NCBI RefSeq assembly: GCF_900095795.1
Contig: NZ_LT608328.1
Span: 2,101,001-2,165,000, forward strand
Direction of reading: 5' to 3'
Source: Petrimonas mucosa
GTDB taxonomy: Bacteria; Bacteroidota; Bacteroidia; Bacteroidales; Dysgonomonadaceae
Length of the DNA stretch: 64,000 nucleotides
Of the stretch, positions 18,359-26,498 are shown piece by piece. Position 1 is the first letter of the stretch, and each line of letters begins with the position of its first letter. The position numbers and the translations under genes are program-made. The notes under the pieces are model-generated. The model saw only the letters and a program-made list of their open reading frames with translations, searched no databases and was not told the origin of the DNA.

Positions 18359-19048
18359 CTACTTCACTTTAAACAGATAGGAGAGTTTCGCCTCGATGAT
18401 GCGATGTGCCGAACGGCTGAAGAAAAAGTCGGCTTTAGATTTGCGGTTCTCGAAGATATCACCCAGACCAAAGTAGTATCTACCCTCGAGCTGCAAACTG
18501 CCCGCTCCGGTTCTCACCTCCATTCCGACTCCCCCAACCAGTCCATAATCAAAACGTCGCGGTTCCAGGGTATATTGCATGCCAATCTGGGTATCGGGGT
18601 CGGCTTCCCGTCTTGCGGCAATATCAGCCGCAAGGGCATCGTTCATGTTGTCAGAGCTGGAGAGCAGAAAGCCAAGCTGCGGCCCGGCGTTGATAAGGAA
18701 CCGGACCTTCTTGCCGAAATAGACGTGTGTCATAAAGGGGAGTTCCAGGTAGTTCAATCTCTTGTCGTACGAAAATCCGCTTTCGGGAGAAAAATCCTCC
18801 ATCCACCCACGCTGGGCATAATTGAGTTCTACCAGTAATCCTAGGTGTTTTTCCGAGATATACTTTGCCGAAACGCCGCCATGAATTCCAATGAACGGCT
18901 GCTGGGAAACCGAAGGTGAAAAATCGACCGATGAAGCAAATGCTCCGCCCCCTACTCCGATATAGAGCTCCTTGTCGAACTGGTTCTTCTGTGCAGATAT
19001 CTGTGCGGAACAGAGAAACAGGAGGATTCCGGCAATCAGCTGTCTCAT
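18359..19048 (-). CDS. Outer membrane beta-barrel protein (PorT/OmpW-like)
   Basis: A 229-residue protein with a signal peptide ending near AQISAQ and alternating hydrophobic strands throughout, ending with a typical barrel C-terminus (EAKLSYLFKVK). This matches the PF13568-type small outer membrane barrels abundant in Bacteroidetes. The start ATG immediately follows the stop of the LysM gene, so the two are co-transcribed and may work together at the cell envelope. No specific function can be given. Confidence 0.82.
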   Translation of the reverse strand: MRQLIAGILLFLCSAQISAQKNQFDKELYIGVGGGAFASSVDFSPSVSQQPFIGIHGGVSAKYISEKHLGLLVELNYAQRGWMEDFSPESGFSYDKRLNYLELPFMTHVYFGKKVRFLINAGPQLGFLLSSSDNMNDALAADIAARREADPDTQIGMQYTLEPRRFDYGLVGGVGMEVRTGAGSLQLEGRYYFGLGDIFENRKSKADFFFSRSAHRIIEAKLSYLFKVK

Positions 19049-21019
19049 TTACAAACATTTATTTATTTTTTGAACACTATTTTCAGCACCGTAATGAATC
19101 AGGTACAATCCGGTATTGATAAACCCGCCCCAGTTGTTTACCCGGTCGAACTTGAAGGAGAACTGCAGTGAATTTGAGGGGAGCCGGTTGATATAGTGCT
19201 CGAAATTGATACCGTAACGATAGATGGCATTCAGGAAATAGAGACCGGTTTCATATCCGAATATCCCGTACTTTGGATAGGTGTTAATCAGGTCGCGGCC
19301 ATACCAATGCCTGAAATTCTCAATGAAATGCCGGGTGTTCTCATCCTGTTCATCAACGTAGAACGATGTGTAGAAATAGGTTCCAAACTGGTGTAAAGAT
19401 CTTTTGATCTCCAAATTATAGGTCTGCCACTCCGGATATCCGAACAGCCGGGTAGTAATTCCCGGATGGGCCTGATGGACCTTTGAAAGGGCATCGATCA
19501 CTTCGCGAAGTGCTCCCGAATCGCCGCTGGAGGGAACGATCACATTGTTTCCGCCGGACTGGAGCAACGGTGCGATTGCGGTTGAAAGTTCAGGTGTAAG
19601 GGAGACCTCACGGTAGCGGATACTCTTCCGTTTCAGATCACCTTTGAGGGTGGAAAGGAATTCAGCCTTGTCAGTCCGCCCAGGCACATTTACAAAAACC
19701 ACATTGGCATTTCCAAATGTTTCGGTAAAAACTCCCGATGCTTTGGAATAGAAGTATGATTGGGGTGAGTTTACCTGGAAAATATGGTGATTGTTCTGCA
19801 CCTCACTATTTTTTGATGAAAATGGGATGATATACTTGATATTGTGCTTCTTAGAGAAATTGGACATCAGCGAGATCTGCTCGTCGGTCATTCCTCCGAT
19901 CAGCAGGTGCAGCGACTCCATCTCCATGGTTCCCAGCAGGCTCTCAAGCTTTGCCCGGCTACCGGTCTCAAAAACATACACCTCGATGTTTGCCCCCTCC
20001 TTTTTCATTTTATTCACCGCCAGCAGAAAACCTTCATAATACTCCTGCAACCTAAGGTGTTGTCCGTCAGAGCTGTCGAGGAATGGCAAGAGAAGACCTA
20101 CCCTGATCACATCAGTATGTTGCATTTCGTTGCTCCTGATGAGAAGCCGGTTCGCTTCAATCTCCTTCACATGAATATCGTCGTCTAACCGGGAAATCTT
20201 CACCGGAATGATCAACTCCATATTGGTTTTCAATCCTGATGCAAGGGTAGGATTTGCTTTTTCGATCAACTCAACCGGAACATCATATGCCTGGGAGATC
20301 GAGTAGAGTGTCTCTCCCCGCTTCACCTTATACCGGATATTTTGCGTCTGCTGTTCAAATGGCACGAAGTCTGCCTGTTGCCGTGTAACCGGAATGCGGA
20401 TCGTTTTTCCAATCTGGAAAGTCTCAACGGAGAGTCCTGTATTGGCGGCAATCAGATCTTCAGGTTTCAGGGAATAGGTCCTTGAAACCGAATAGAGCGT
20501 CTCTTTCGGTTGAATCGTGTGATAACGGTAATTCTCGCCGGAAGGGGAATAACTCTTATGCTGCGGAATAGCGATGGTCTCCCCTTCGGTTATATTCTCG
20601 GTCAGCCCGTAGTTGTATTGGAGGATCTCGCTTACAGTCGTGCCGTACATCTGGGCAATACCGAAGAGTGTCTCCCCCCTTGCAACACTATGCCTAAAGG
20701 TCTGGTTCTGGTCCGACGGAAGCGGCTGAGCAGCCTGAACCGGCTGCCGTGACACCGTTGCATCATCGATAACCGGGATCAACAGCTCCTGTCCATCCTT
20801 CAGCCCCGAAGCTGCTGATGGGTTGTACTTCAGGATATCATTCACCGAAACGTTGAAAGTCCGGGAGACCGCCATCAACCCCTCCCCCTTCTTAACGTTG
20901 TACCTGTAAAATGTCTGCCCGTTTGCTACAATTTTTTCGTAAGCCGGTCCCTGTGTCTGGGCTCCACCTGCCGCCGTGAAAAGAATGGCCATGGCGAAGA
21001 GCAACACAATTTTTTTCAT
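19049..21019 (-). CDS. Exported protein with four LysM domains and a periplasmic-binding-protein fold
   Basis: A 656-residue exported protein. After the signal peptide it carries four LysM repeats, each about 45-50 residues and recognisable by the YxVKxGETLxxIS pattern (about residues 38-270), which should bind peptidoglycan. The C-terminal half (about 300-650) resembles type I periplasmic binding proteins, as in amino-acid ABC receptors and the LpoA-type activators of penicillin-binding proteins. A link between cell-wall glycan and an envelope complex is plausible but not shown. ATG 21019 (MKKIVLLF) is chosen because it begins the signal peptide. Confidence 0.85.
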   Translation of the reverse strand: MKKIVLLFAMAILFTAAGGAQTQGPAYEKIVANGQTFYRYNVKKGEGLMAVSRTFNVSVNDILKYNPSAASGLKDGQELLIPVIDDATVSRQPVQAAQPLPSDQNQTFRHSVARGETLFGIAQMYGTTVSEILQYNYGLTENITEGETIAIPQHKSYSPSGENYRYHTIQPKETLYSVSRTYSLKPEDLIAANTGLSVETFQIGKTIRIPVTRQQADFVPFEQQTQNIRYKVKRGETLYSISQAYDVPVELIEKANPTLASGLKTNMELIIPVKISRLDDDIHVKEIEANRLLIRSNEMQHTDVIRVGLLLPFLDSSDGQHLRLQEYYEGFLLAVNKMKKEGANIEVYVFETGSRAKLESLLGTMEMESLHLLIGGMTDEQISLMSNFSKKHNIKYIIPFSSKNSEVQNNHHIFQVNSPQSYFYSKASGVFTETFGNANVVFVNVPGRTDKAEFLSTLKGDLKRKSIRYREVSLTPELSTAIAPLLQSGGNNVIVPSSGDSGALREVIDALSKVHQAHPGITTRLFGYPEWQTYNLEIKRSLHQFGTYFYTSFYVDEQDENTRHFIENFRHWYGRDLINTYPKYGIFGYETGLYFLNAIYRYGINFEHYINRLPSNSLQFSFKFDRVNNWGGFINTGLYLIHYGAENSVQKINKCL

Positions 21020-21076
21020 TCGAAGTGACGTCTGCATTCCGTTTGTTTTAATCATACAGTAAAACTAGCAAAAGGG

Positions 21077-21084
21077 CAAAATTA
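21077..21084 (-). promoter_or_regulatory. Possible -7 element for the LysM gene
   Basis: On the minus strand this reads TAATTTTG (TAnnTTTG), about 58 nt before the ATG. No -33 match. Confidence 0.3.
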
Positions 21085-21138
21085 CAAATAAATATTTTTT
21101 ATGGAACTTCGCCGGTGTTAATTAAAGTGATAATAACC

Positions 21139-21426
21139 CTATCGGCGATCCTGTTCTTGGGGAACAACTCTTCCTTCGTCCCTGTACTGCCGGTAAAGTC
21201 TACTGAACTTCTCCTGTTTGGGATGTGATTCATATTTCCGGATAATGGCCTGCGACTTCTTGTAGAGCTTCTCTGCATCGTCGAGCTTCAGCTGACTGGT
21301 TCTCTCAATCGACCGGTTGGTAAGTGAAGCCGCTTTTTTTGCATCGGAATCGACTCCGCCGCATGAGACCGTCAGCAATAGGAGCAGAAGGAAAAAGGGT
21401 GCTGCAGGATGGTTGGTTCTCTTCAT
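21139..21426 (-). CDS. Small hypothetical lipoprotein
   Basis: A 95-residue protein with a signal sequence and the lipobox VSCGG, followed by a charged, probably helical region with many lysines, glutamates and arginines. No known domain is recognised. It starts 12 nt after the dnaB stop on the same strand and may be co-transcribed with dnaB. Confidence 0.7.
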   Translation of the reverse strand: MKRTNHPAAPFFLLLLLLTVSCGGVDSDAKKAASLTNRSIERTSQLKLDDAEKLYKKSQAIIRKYESHPKQEKFSRLYRQYRDEGRVVPQEQDRR

Positions 21427-21437
21427 CGTGTTCTGTT

Positions 21438-22985
21438 TTAGAATGGCAGTTCCTCTTTTCCGTTTTCGGTCATGAAGTTGGTGGAGGTCATTTCCGGAAG
21501 TGAATCTCCTCCCTTGGAAACCGACCTCGAGTTCATCTTCGAGGTCCGTTCGATATAGTTGGGTTGCTTCCGGCTGGTATTGTGTTCGTCCAGGTTCTCG
21601 AACCGGGCATACTCATTATCGAAACGCATGGTTGCAATACCGGTGGGTCCGTTACGGTGCTTGGCCACAATAATCTCGGCCATACCGATAAGGGAGTTCC
21701 CGTTATCATCCTCAGTAATACGGTAATATTCAGGGCGGTGAATAAAGCAGACCAGGTCGGCATCCTGCTCGATTGCTCCCGATTCGCGCAGGTCGGCAAG
21801 CTGTGGCCGTTTCCCTTCGTTACCCTGACGGGTCTCCACCCCACGGTTCAACTGCGACAACGCAATGATAGGGATATTCAGCTCTTTTGCTAACCCTTTC
21901 AGCGACCGGGATATCATGCTCACCTCCTGTTCACGGCTGCCGAAATTCATGCCGCTGGCGTTCATCAACTGCAAATAGTCGATGATCAGCAGCTTCACGT
22001 CATGCTCACGCACCAGTCGGCGGGCCTTGGTTCGCAACTCAAAGACCGAGAGACTGGGAGTATCGTCGATATAAATGGGGGCGTCGTAAAGCTCCTTGAT
22101 CTTTATATCGAGCCTGTCCCATTCGTCTTGCGTCAACCGGCCGCTCTTGATGCTTTCGCCCTTGATCTGGCAAACATTCACGATCAAACGGTTTACCAGC
22201 TGAACGTTGGACATTTCGAGCGAGAAGATACCGACAGGCTGTTGAAAATTGATGGCAATATTTTTTGCCATGGAGAGTACGAAGGCTGTCTTTCCCATGG
22301 CGGGGCGGGCTGCAATGATAATAAGATCGGAGTTCTGCCAACCCATGGTCATCTTGTCCAGCTGATGGAATCCGGTTGGAATACCGCTCATCCCGTCTTT
22401 CCGGTTTGCAGCAAGCTGGATGATCTTCATCGCCTCCTTGATGACGGGATTGATCTGGATCACATCCTTTTTCACGTTTCGCTGCGAAATCTCGAAGAGA
22501 CGCCCTTCGGTCTCCTGCATCAGGTCGTCCACATCGATGGTCTCGTCGAAAGCCTGTTGCGTCACTTCGGATGAGAATGCAATCAGTTCGCGGGCCAGGT
22601 ATTTCTGGGCAATGATCCGGGAGTGATATTCGATATGTGCTGCCGAAGCCACCTTCTCCGAGAGTTCGGCAATATAGACTGCACCGCCTGCCGCCTGCAG
22701 TTCGCCCCGTCGCTTCAGTTCCTCCACCACTGTGAGCACGTCGACCGGCTTCTGCTGAATCGCCAGGCTCTGGATGGCTCCAAATATCACCTTGTGAACA
22801 GGGTTGTAAAAGCTTTCCGGTTTCAGGATATCGCTCACCACCGAATAGGCGTCCTTTTCAAGCATCAACGCACCCAAAACCGCCTCTTCCAGTTCCGGAG
22901 CCTGTGGTGGCAACTTCCCGATTTCGGGAACGATAACCGTTTTCTCGATGATTTTACTATTTCTTTGTCGCTTCTGTTTTTCCAT
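21438..22985 (-). CDS. dnaB: Replicative DNA helicase DnaB
   Basis: DnaB unwinds DNA ahead of the replication fork as a hexamer. The 515-residue protein has the N-terminal primase-interacting domain (about 28-130), a linker, and a RecA-like motor with Walker A AARPAMGKTAF (Lys 232), the Walker B-like LLIIDYLQLM, and the arginine-finger region near SQLNRGVE. A low-complexity tail follows. No intein is present. Upstream lies the IS4 element, which does not touch the coding region. Confidence 0.97.
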   Translation of the reverse strand: MEKQKRQRNSKIIEKTVIVPEIGKLPPQAPELEEAVLGALMLEKDAYSVVSDILKPESFYNPVHKVIFGAIQSLAIQQKPVDVLTVVEELKRRGELQAAGGAVYIAELSEKVASAAHIEYHSRIIAQKYLARELIAFSSEVTQQAFDETIDVDDLMQETEGRLFEISQRNVKKDVIQINPVIKEAMKIIQLAANRKDGMSGIPTGFHQLDKMTMGWQNSDLIIIAARPAMGKTAFVLSMAKNIAINFQQPVGIFSLEMSNVQLVNRLIVNVCQIKGESIKSGRLTQDEWDRLDIKIKELYDAPIYIDDTPSLSVFELRTKARRLVREHDVKLLIIDYLQLMNASGMNFGSREQEVSMISRSLKGLAKELNIPIIALSQLNRGVETRQGNEGKRPQLADLRESGAIEQDADLVCFIHRPEYYRITEDDNGNSLIGMAEIIVAKHRNGPTGIATMRFDNEYARFENLDEHNTSRKQPNYIERTSKMNSRSVSKGGDSLPEMTSTNFMTENGKEELPF

Positions 22986-23015
22986 ATCTAACCGACCGTA
23001 TCCAAATTAGGAGTT

Positions 23016-23023
23016 CAAAGTTA
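23016..23023 (-). promoter_or_regulatory. Possible -7 element for dnaB
   Basis: On the minus strand this reads TAACTTTG, about 31 nt before the dnaB ATG. A TTG lies 21 bp further upstream. Confidence 0.45.
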
Positions 23024-23114
23024 TCCCGTAAATTCCAAACATCCCAATTTTTGACGTTTTTATTATAATGAGTTTATCAACAAAGTGTGTTGAAAACTTT
23101 TTTATCACCTCATA

Positions 23115-23133
23115 GTATAGATTAAATCTATAC
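23115..23133. promoter_or_regulatory. Perfect 19-bp palindrome, candidate operator
   Basis: GTATAGATT-A-AATCTATAC has two perfect 9-bp arms around one base. It lies directly upstream of the -7 element at 23151-23158, where it would cover the -33 region of a rightward promoter. Before the IS inserted, that promoter would have pointed into the nitroreductase gene. Confidence 0.65.
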
Positions 23134-23150
23134 GAAAAACATTTTTATAC

Positions 23151-23158
23151 TATTTTTG
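23151..23158 (+). promoter_or_regulatory. -7 element cut off from the nitroreductase gene by the IS
   Basis: TATTTTTG matches TAnnTTTG. The IS4 element starts 5 bp downstream. Without the insertion, the ATG of the nitroreductase would be about 28 nt from this element. Confidence 0.55.
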
Positions 23159-23162
23159 TTAT
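23154..23162. repeat. Left 9-bp target-site duplication of the IS4 element
   Basis: TTTTGTTAT directly precedes the left terminal repeat and is repeated at 24573-24581 directly after the right one. Confidence 0.8.
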
Positions 23163-24572
23163 CATTGCCGTCCGATAAAAACTGATTTTAATTTTGCTTG
23201 ACTTCCAACCGTCATATTATCAGACATGTTTTTTTAGTTTTCTATTATTCTCAAAAGTAAGCCCCCCTGAAAAGGGTGAGCATCCCTAAATTCTTGTCAT
23301 CCCGTTGCCAGTCTCGTTCCGGATTTTCTAAAAATCTCATCAAATGCAAGTAATTGAACAGGTGTATCCTGCAAAATGATACCAGGTTCGAGAATGCCCA
23401 GCGCCGTTTCAACCGCTTTTGAACAACCGTGAGCAAGAGGTTCACGATCAAGGCGCAATATATCTGTGTTTTTATCGCGTTCTCGTTGTCCCCGAGGAAG
23501 TACTTCAAGGGGAAGTTACCTTTTAACTGCCTGAACAGCAATTCAATTTGCCATCTAATCTTGTAAAGGGCGGCTATCATGTCGGGACGAAGGTCGAACA
23601 GGTTGGTGAGGAACTCGAACTTGCGTTTCAACACCCTGTCGTAGAACACCACCTTGCGCAACATCAGCTTGCCCTGCCCATCGTCCTCCTTGACGGTCAC
23701 CTCTATGATGGTGTCCTCCAGCACGCCGCTATGAATGCATTCTTCAACGTGAAGCTCTTGTTCCACCTTGTAAACGGCGTCGTCCTTGATGCGGGTGACG
23801 AAGCCGGCCCCCTTCTTGCCGAACAGCTTGAAGGCCTTGTAGTCGTTGTATCCCTTGTCGAAGACGTAAATGGTGTTGTCGTCGGGGCTGAGTTTCTTCA
23901 ACAGCGCGTGGTCGTGCGTGGCGGCGGGCGTGAACCATACCATCTTGGGAACGGGCTCGTCCACATTGATGACGGTGTGCACCTTGATCCCCCCTTTGCG
24001 TTTACCGTTAGAGGGTGTTCTGCCGACGCACTTCAGGATGTCCTGAAACAAGCTGATGACCGTGCTGTCGAAGATCTCGACCTGCTTGTTCAACACGGCC
24101 TTGAACCGGGTGTCCGAGATCACGTGTTGATACTCGCGGAGCAAATCGTGATACACGCCCGAGAAGAAATCAACACTCCGGCGCTTGTTGGCGTCCGACA
24201 ATGTGCTCCTGTAGGGTATGTGGCCGAGTTGGAAATGCCTGGTCTTGCCTGAAAGACCGAGCATTGCGCCCGCCACCTCTCGCAGGGAGGAGCATTTGGC
24301 GAAAACACAAAATAACATGCTTATGAGGTGATCCTTGGCCATGAAACGTTTCACGTAATGATCAGCCTTGTGGCGTTTGCTGTTTCGAGCGATGATTCCT
24401 GAATCTATCATAGATATGAGCTGTCCGAAAACCGATTGTCCGAAAAAATAAGTACTTTTGTTCATTGTAGTCTTGTTTTGTGCTAAATACAAAGCTACAA
24501 TTATTAGTACGATGGGCAAACTCAGATTTGCCCTCGTACTTCTTCAGAAAAAAGTTTTATCGGACAACAGTG
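23163..24572 (-). mobile_element. Complete IS4-family insertion sequence, 1410 bp
   Basis: Terminal inverted repeats are visible at both ends: CATTGCCGTCCGATAAAA (23163-23180) and, on the other strand of 24555-24572, CACTGTTGTCCGATAAAA, matching at 15 of 18 positions. The element is flanked by a perfect 9-bp direct repeat, TTTTGTTAT, and encodes one intact transposase. Intact ends and duplication suggest a fairly recent insertion. No accessory genes. Confidence 0.88.
23251..24465 (-). CDS. IS4-family transposase (DUF4372 plus DDE domain)
   Basis: A 404-residue transposase that cuts and pastes the element. The N-terminal 75 residues fit the DUF4372 domain found in this IS4 group. The DDE catalytic core shows FDSTVISLF (first Asp), YVFDKGYNDY (second Asp), and the IS4 signature Y-(2)-R-(3)-E-(6)-K in YKIRWQIELLFRQLK (Glu). 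The frame is intact, so the enzyme is probably active. ATG 24465 (MNKSTYFF) is chosen; the longer frame runs toward the element's end. Confidence 0.93.
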   Translation of the reverse strand: MNKSTYFFGQSVFGQLISMIDSGIIARNSKRHKADHYVKRFMAKDHLISMLFCVFAKCSSLREVAGAMLGLSGKTRHFQLGHIPYRSTLSDANKRRSVDFFSGVYHDLLREYQHVISDTRFKAVLNKQVEIFDSTVISLFQDILKCVGRTPSNGKRKGGIKVHTVINVDEPVPKMVWFTPAATHDHALLKKLSPDDNTIYVFDKGYNDYKAFKLFGKKGAGFVTRIKDDAVYKVEQELHVEECIHSGVLEDTIIEVTVKEDDGQGKLMLRKVVFYDRVLKRKFEFLTNLFDLRPDMIAALYKIRWQIELLFRQLKGNFPLKYFLGDNENAIKTQIYCALIVNLLLTVVQKRLKRRWAFSNLVSFCRIHLFNYLHLMRFLENPERDWQRDDKNLGMLTLFRGAYF

Positions 24573-24581
24573 TTTTGTTAT
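24573..24581. repeat. Right 9-bp target-site duplication of the IS4 element
   Basis: TTTTGTTAT, identical to 23154-23162. Confidence 0.8.
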
Positions 24582-24605
24582 ATAGATACAACATAAAATT
24601 GAAAT

Positions 24606-25214
24606 ATGAAAAATAAAAGTTTGCAAGATTCAATCCAAGATAGAAGGACCTATTATCAATTGAGCAATGAATCACCGGTTTCAGATGAAGAAATACAGAA
24701 AATCATCGAATACGTAGCCTATTGGGCCCCATCGCCTTTCAATTCGCAATCGGCTAGGATGGTATTACTTCTGGGTGAAAATCATAAAAAATTATGGGAA
24801 CTCACCAAAGCTGAGTTAAAAAAAATAAGCCATTCGGAGGAGGCATGGAAAAAAACCGAAGAAAAAGTGAACGGCTCTTTTCTTGCAGGGTACGGTACGG
24901 TACTTTTTTTCGAAGACATGTCGGTGGTAAAAGGCTTACAAGGTAACATGCCCTCATACAGCGAAAAGTTTGCGCAATGGAGCGAGCATTCTACTGCCAT
25001 AAACCAAATACTGGTTTGGATGGCGTTGGAGAACGAAGGGTTTGGCGCATCGCTGCAACATTATAACCCGCTTATCGACGAAGGCATCCAAAAAGAATGG
25101 GGTATTAGCCAAGACTGGAAACTTGTCGCACAAATGCCTTTTGGCACTCCCTTAGCGGAACCGGGTGAAAAAACGCACGAACCGTTGGAAAAGCGCGTAT
25201 TGGTCTTTATGTGA
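24606..25214 (+). CDS. Nitroreductase family protein (Frm2/Hbn1-like)
   Basis: A 202-residue FMN-dependent oxidoreductase of the nitroreductase superfamily. The N-terminal SIQDRRTYYQL and the APSPFNSQSARMVLLLG stretch (FMN phosphate and ring contacts) match the Frm2-like branch, as does GFGASLQHYNP. Substrates are probably nitro- or quinone-type electrophiles. The IS4 element is inserted in its 5' leader, so expression may be lost or altered. A terminator follows. It lies next to a cluster that includes ArsF-like genes named for nitroaryl arsenical reduction, which makes a shared theme possible but unproven. Confidence 0.88.
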   Translation: MKNKSLQDSIQDRRTYYQLSNESPVSDEEIQKIIEYVAYWAPSPFNSQSARMVLLLGENHKKLWELTKAELKKISHSEEAWKKTEEKVNGSFLAGYGTVLFFEDMSVVKGLQGNMPSYSEKFAQWSEHSTAINQILVWMALENEGFGASLQHYNPLIDEGIQKEWGISQDWKLVAQMPFGTPLAEPGEKTHEPLEKRVLVFM

Positions 25215-25238
25215 TTTTCGTTACCGGAAAACTTATAC

Positions 25239-25275
25239 GAGGGTGTATCACAATGTGATTTCACCCTCATTTTTT
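25239..25275 (+). terminator. Rho-independent terminator after the nitroreductase
   Basis: GAGGGTG (25239-25245) pairs with CACCCTC (25262-25268), with an inner TCACA/TGTGA match, followed by a run of T. Confidence 0.8.
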
Positions 25276-25363
25276 ATAAGGAAACCTATCTGAGAACAAA
25301 TATCCAAATATTCATCTCTCTGGAGGTTGGTGTTTTAAAACAGCCTCTTTTTTTTAAAAAAAA

Positions 25364-25394
25364 TTTGCAAATATACATTTTGTTCGTACTTTTG
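25364..25394 (+). promoter_or_regulatory. Promoter of the arsenic operon
   Basis: TTTG (25364-25367), exactly 19 bp, TACTTTTG (25387-25394): an exact Bacteroidetes promoter 17 nt before the arsR ATG. A GTTCGT half-site (25382-25387) overlaps the -7 element and matches one arm of the palindrome at 25753-25770. Confidence 0.75.
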
Positions 25395-25410
25395 CAAACA
25401 ACAAATTGCT

Positions 25411-25734
25411 ATGGTTAAGAAAAAAGAGAGTGCCCAACAAGCAACAGACAAACAAATTGCAGCATTCGCTAAAGCGCTGGGACATCCTACCCGGGTGGCG
25501 ATCATCCAGTTTTTGCTGTCGCAGGAGTCGTGTTATTTCGGCGATATCCACGATGTGTTTCCCAATGCCAAGGCAACCGTATCGCAACACCTGAAAGAGT
25601 TGAAAAACGCCGGGCTTATTCAGGGTGAAATTGAAACTCCCAAAGTGAAGTATTGCATCAACAAAGAGAACTGGGAAATTGCCCGCAACCTGTTTGGAAA
25701 CTTTTTCGCATCGGAAATCAAAAATAATTGCTAA
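25411..25734 (+). CDS. arsR: ArsR-family repressor of the arsenic operon
   Basis: A 107-residue winged-helix repressor. The recognition region AKATVSQHLKELKNAGLI is clear, but the classic As(III) site ELCVCDL in the recognition helix is missing. Instead cysteines 41, 82 and 107 (the last residue) are available. ArsR proteins with displaced cysteines are known to sense As(III), Sb(III) or trivalent organoarsenicals. It is first in a plus-strand operon running to acr3 and probably represses its own promoter; a GTTCGT/ACGAAC operator lies just after its stop. Confidence 0.92.
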   Translation: MVKKKESAQQATDKQIAAFAKALGHPTRVAIIQFLLSQESCYFGDIHDVFPNAKATVSQHLKELKNAGLIQGEIETPKVKYCINKENWEIARNLFGNFFASEIKNNC

Positions 25735-25752
25735 AAATTTTTTACAAACAAT

Positions 25753-25770
25753 GTTCGTTGTTTGACGAAC
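25753..25770. promoter_or_regulatory. Candidate ArsR operator, GTTCGT-N6-ACGAAC
   Basis: Perfect 6-bp arms (25753-25758 and 25765-25770) flank TGTTTG. It sits between arsR and the next gene. The arm GTTCGT recurs within the arsR promoter at 25382-25387. Confidence 0.55.
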
Positions 25771-25803
25771 TATAAACAATAAAATCAATAAAATACAGAA
25801 ATT

Positions 25804-26037
25804 ATGGAAATTAAAATTTTAGGAACAGGATGTCCAAGTTGCAAAACACTGTACGAAACTACAAAACAAGCGGTAATTGAACTTGGTATTGAGGCTAATG
25901 TGGTAAAAGAAGAGGACATGGTAAAAATTATGCAGTACAATGTGTTCTCCGTTCCGGCATTGGTTATCAACGAAAAAGTGGTATCGTCAGGAAAAAAATT
26001 ATCACTCGAACAAGTAAAAAATCTATTGAAAAAGTAG
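25804..26037 (+). CDS. Small thioredoxin-like protein, CPSC (ArsE-like candidate)
   Basis: A 77-residue glutaredoxin/thioredoxin-fold protein with the CPSC redox motif at 10-13 and the cis-proline segment FSVPALVINEKV. It belongs to the TM0996/MTH895-like redox-active disulfide family. It has no signal peptide and so should be cytoplasmic. The next two genes encode an outward-facing CPTC lipoprotein and a CcdA-like membrane protein, so it could feed electrons into the membrane protein. In Bacteroides arsenic operons the equivalent position is given to ArsE; that name is likely but not certain. Confidence 0.85.
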   Translation: MEIKILGTGCPSCKTLYETTKQAVIELGIEANVVKEEDMVKIMQYNVFSVPALVINEKVVSSGKKLSLEQVKNLLKK

Positions 26038-26041
26038 CGCA

Positions 26042-26491
26042 ATGAAACAGTTAATCTTTGTCTGCCTTATCGGACTATTCACGATAAGTTGTAATCAAAA
26101 TAAAAAAGCGGAACAAACTACCAATCAATCCACAGATGAATTTGCTCCATCGGGCGACGTGGTGGAGGTAATTTATTTTCACGGCACACAGCGTTGTCCA
26201 ACCTGTCAGGCCATCGAAGCAGAAACCAAAAGTCTGATCGAAAGCAGTTTCGCTGACGCCATTAACAGCAAAAAATTGATATTCAAAATAGTGGATATCT
26301 CCGAGCCGGAAAATAAGGCCATCGCCGACAGGTACGAAGTGGCGTGGTCATCGCTTTTTGTCAACGACTGGAAAAAAGATCAGGAATCAGTAAACAATCT
26401 CACAGAGTTTGCTTTTACCAATGCCCGCAACAATCCCGATGCCTTCAAAAGGGGATTAAGCGAAAAAATAAACGAATTTTTGGCCAATTAA
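26042..26491 (+). CDS. arsF: ArsF-family lipoprotein with CPTC motif
   Basis: A 149-residue protein with a lipoprotein signal (lipobox TISC, Cys 17) and a thioredoxin-like domain with the motif RCPTC (Cys 52 and 55). It matches proteins annotated as nitrophenyl compound nitroreductase subunit ArsF in Bacteroidetes, named for reduction of nitroaryl arsenicals. No flavin-binding motif is evident; the only visible redox chemistry is the cysteine pair. It lies 4 nt after the small thioredoxin gene and 7 nt before ArsG. It should face the periplasm. Confidence 0.85.
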   Translation: MKQLIFVCLIGLFTISCNQNKKAEQTTNQSTDEFAPSGDVVEVIYFHGTQRCPTCQAIEAETKSLIESSFADAINSKKLIFKIVDISEPENKAIADRYEVAWSSLFVNDWKKDQESVNNLTEFAFTNARNNPDAFKRGLSEKINEFLAN

Positions 26492-26498
26492 TCCTTAT

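Noticed and set aside
24583-24605. Outward promoter from the right end of the IS4 element
   Set aside because: No TAnnTTTG is found between the terminal repeat and the nitroreductase ATG.
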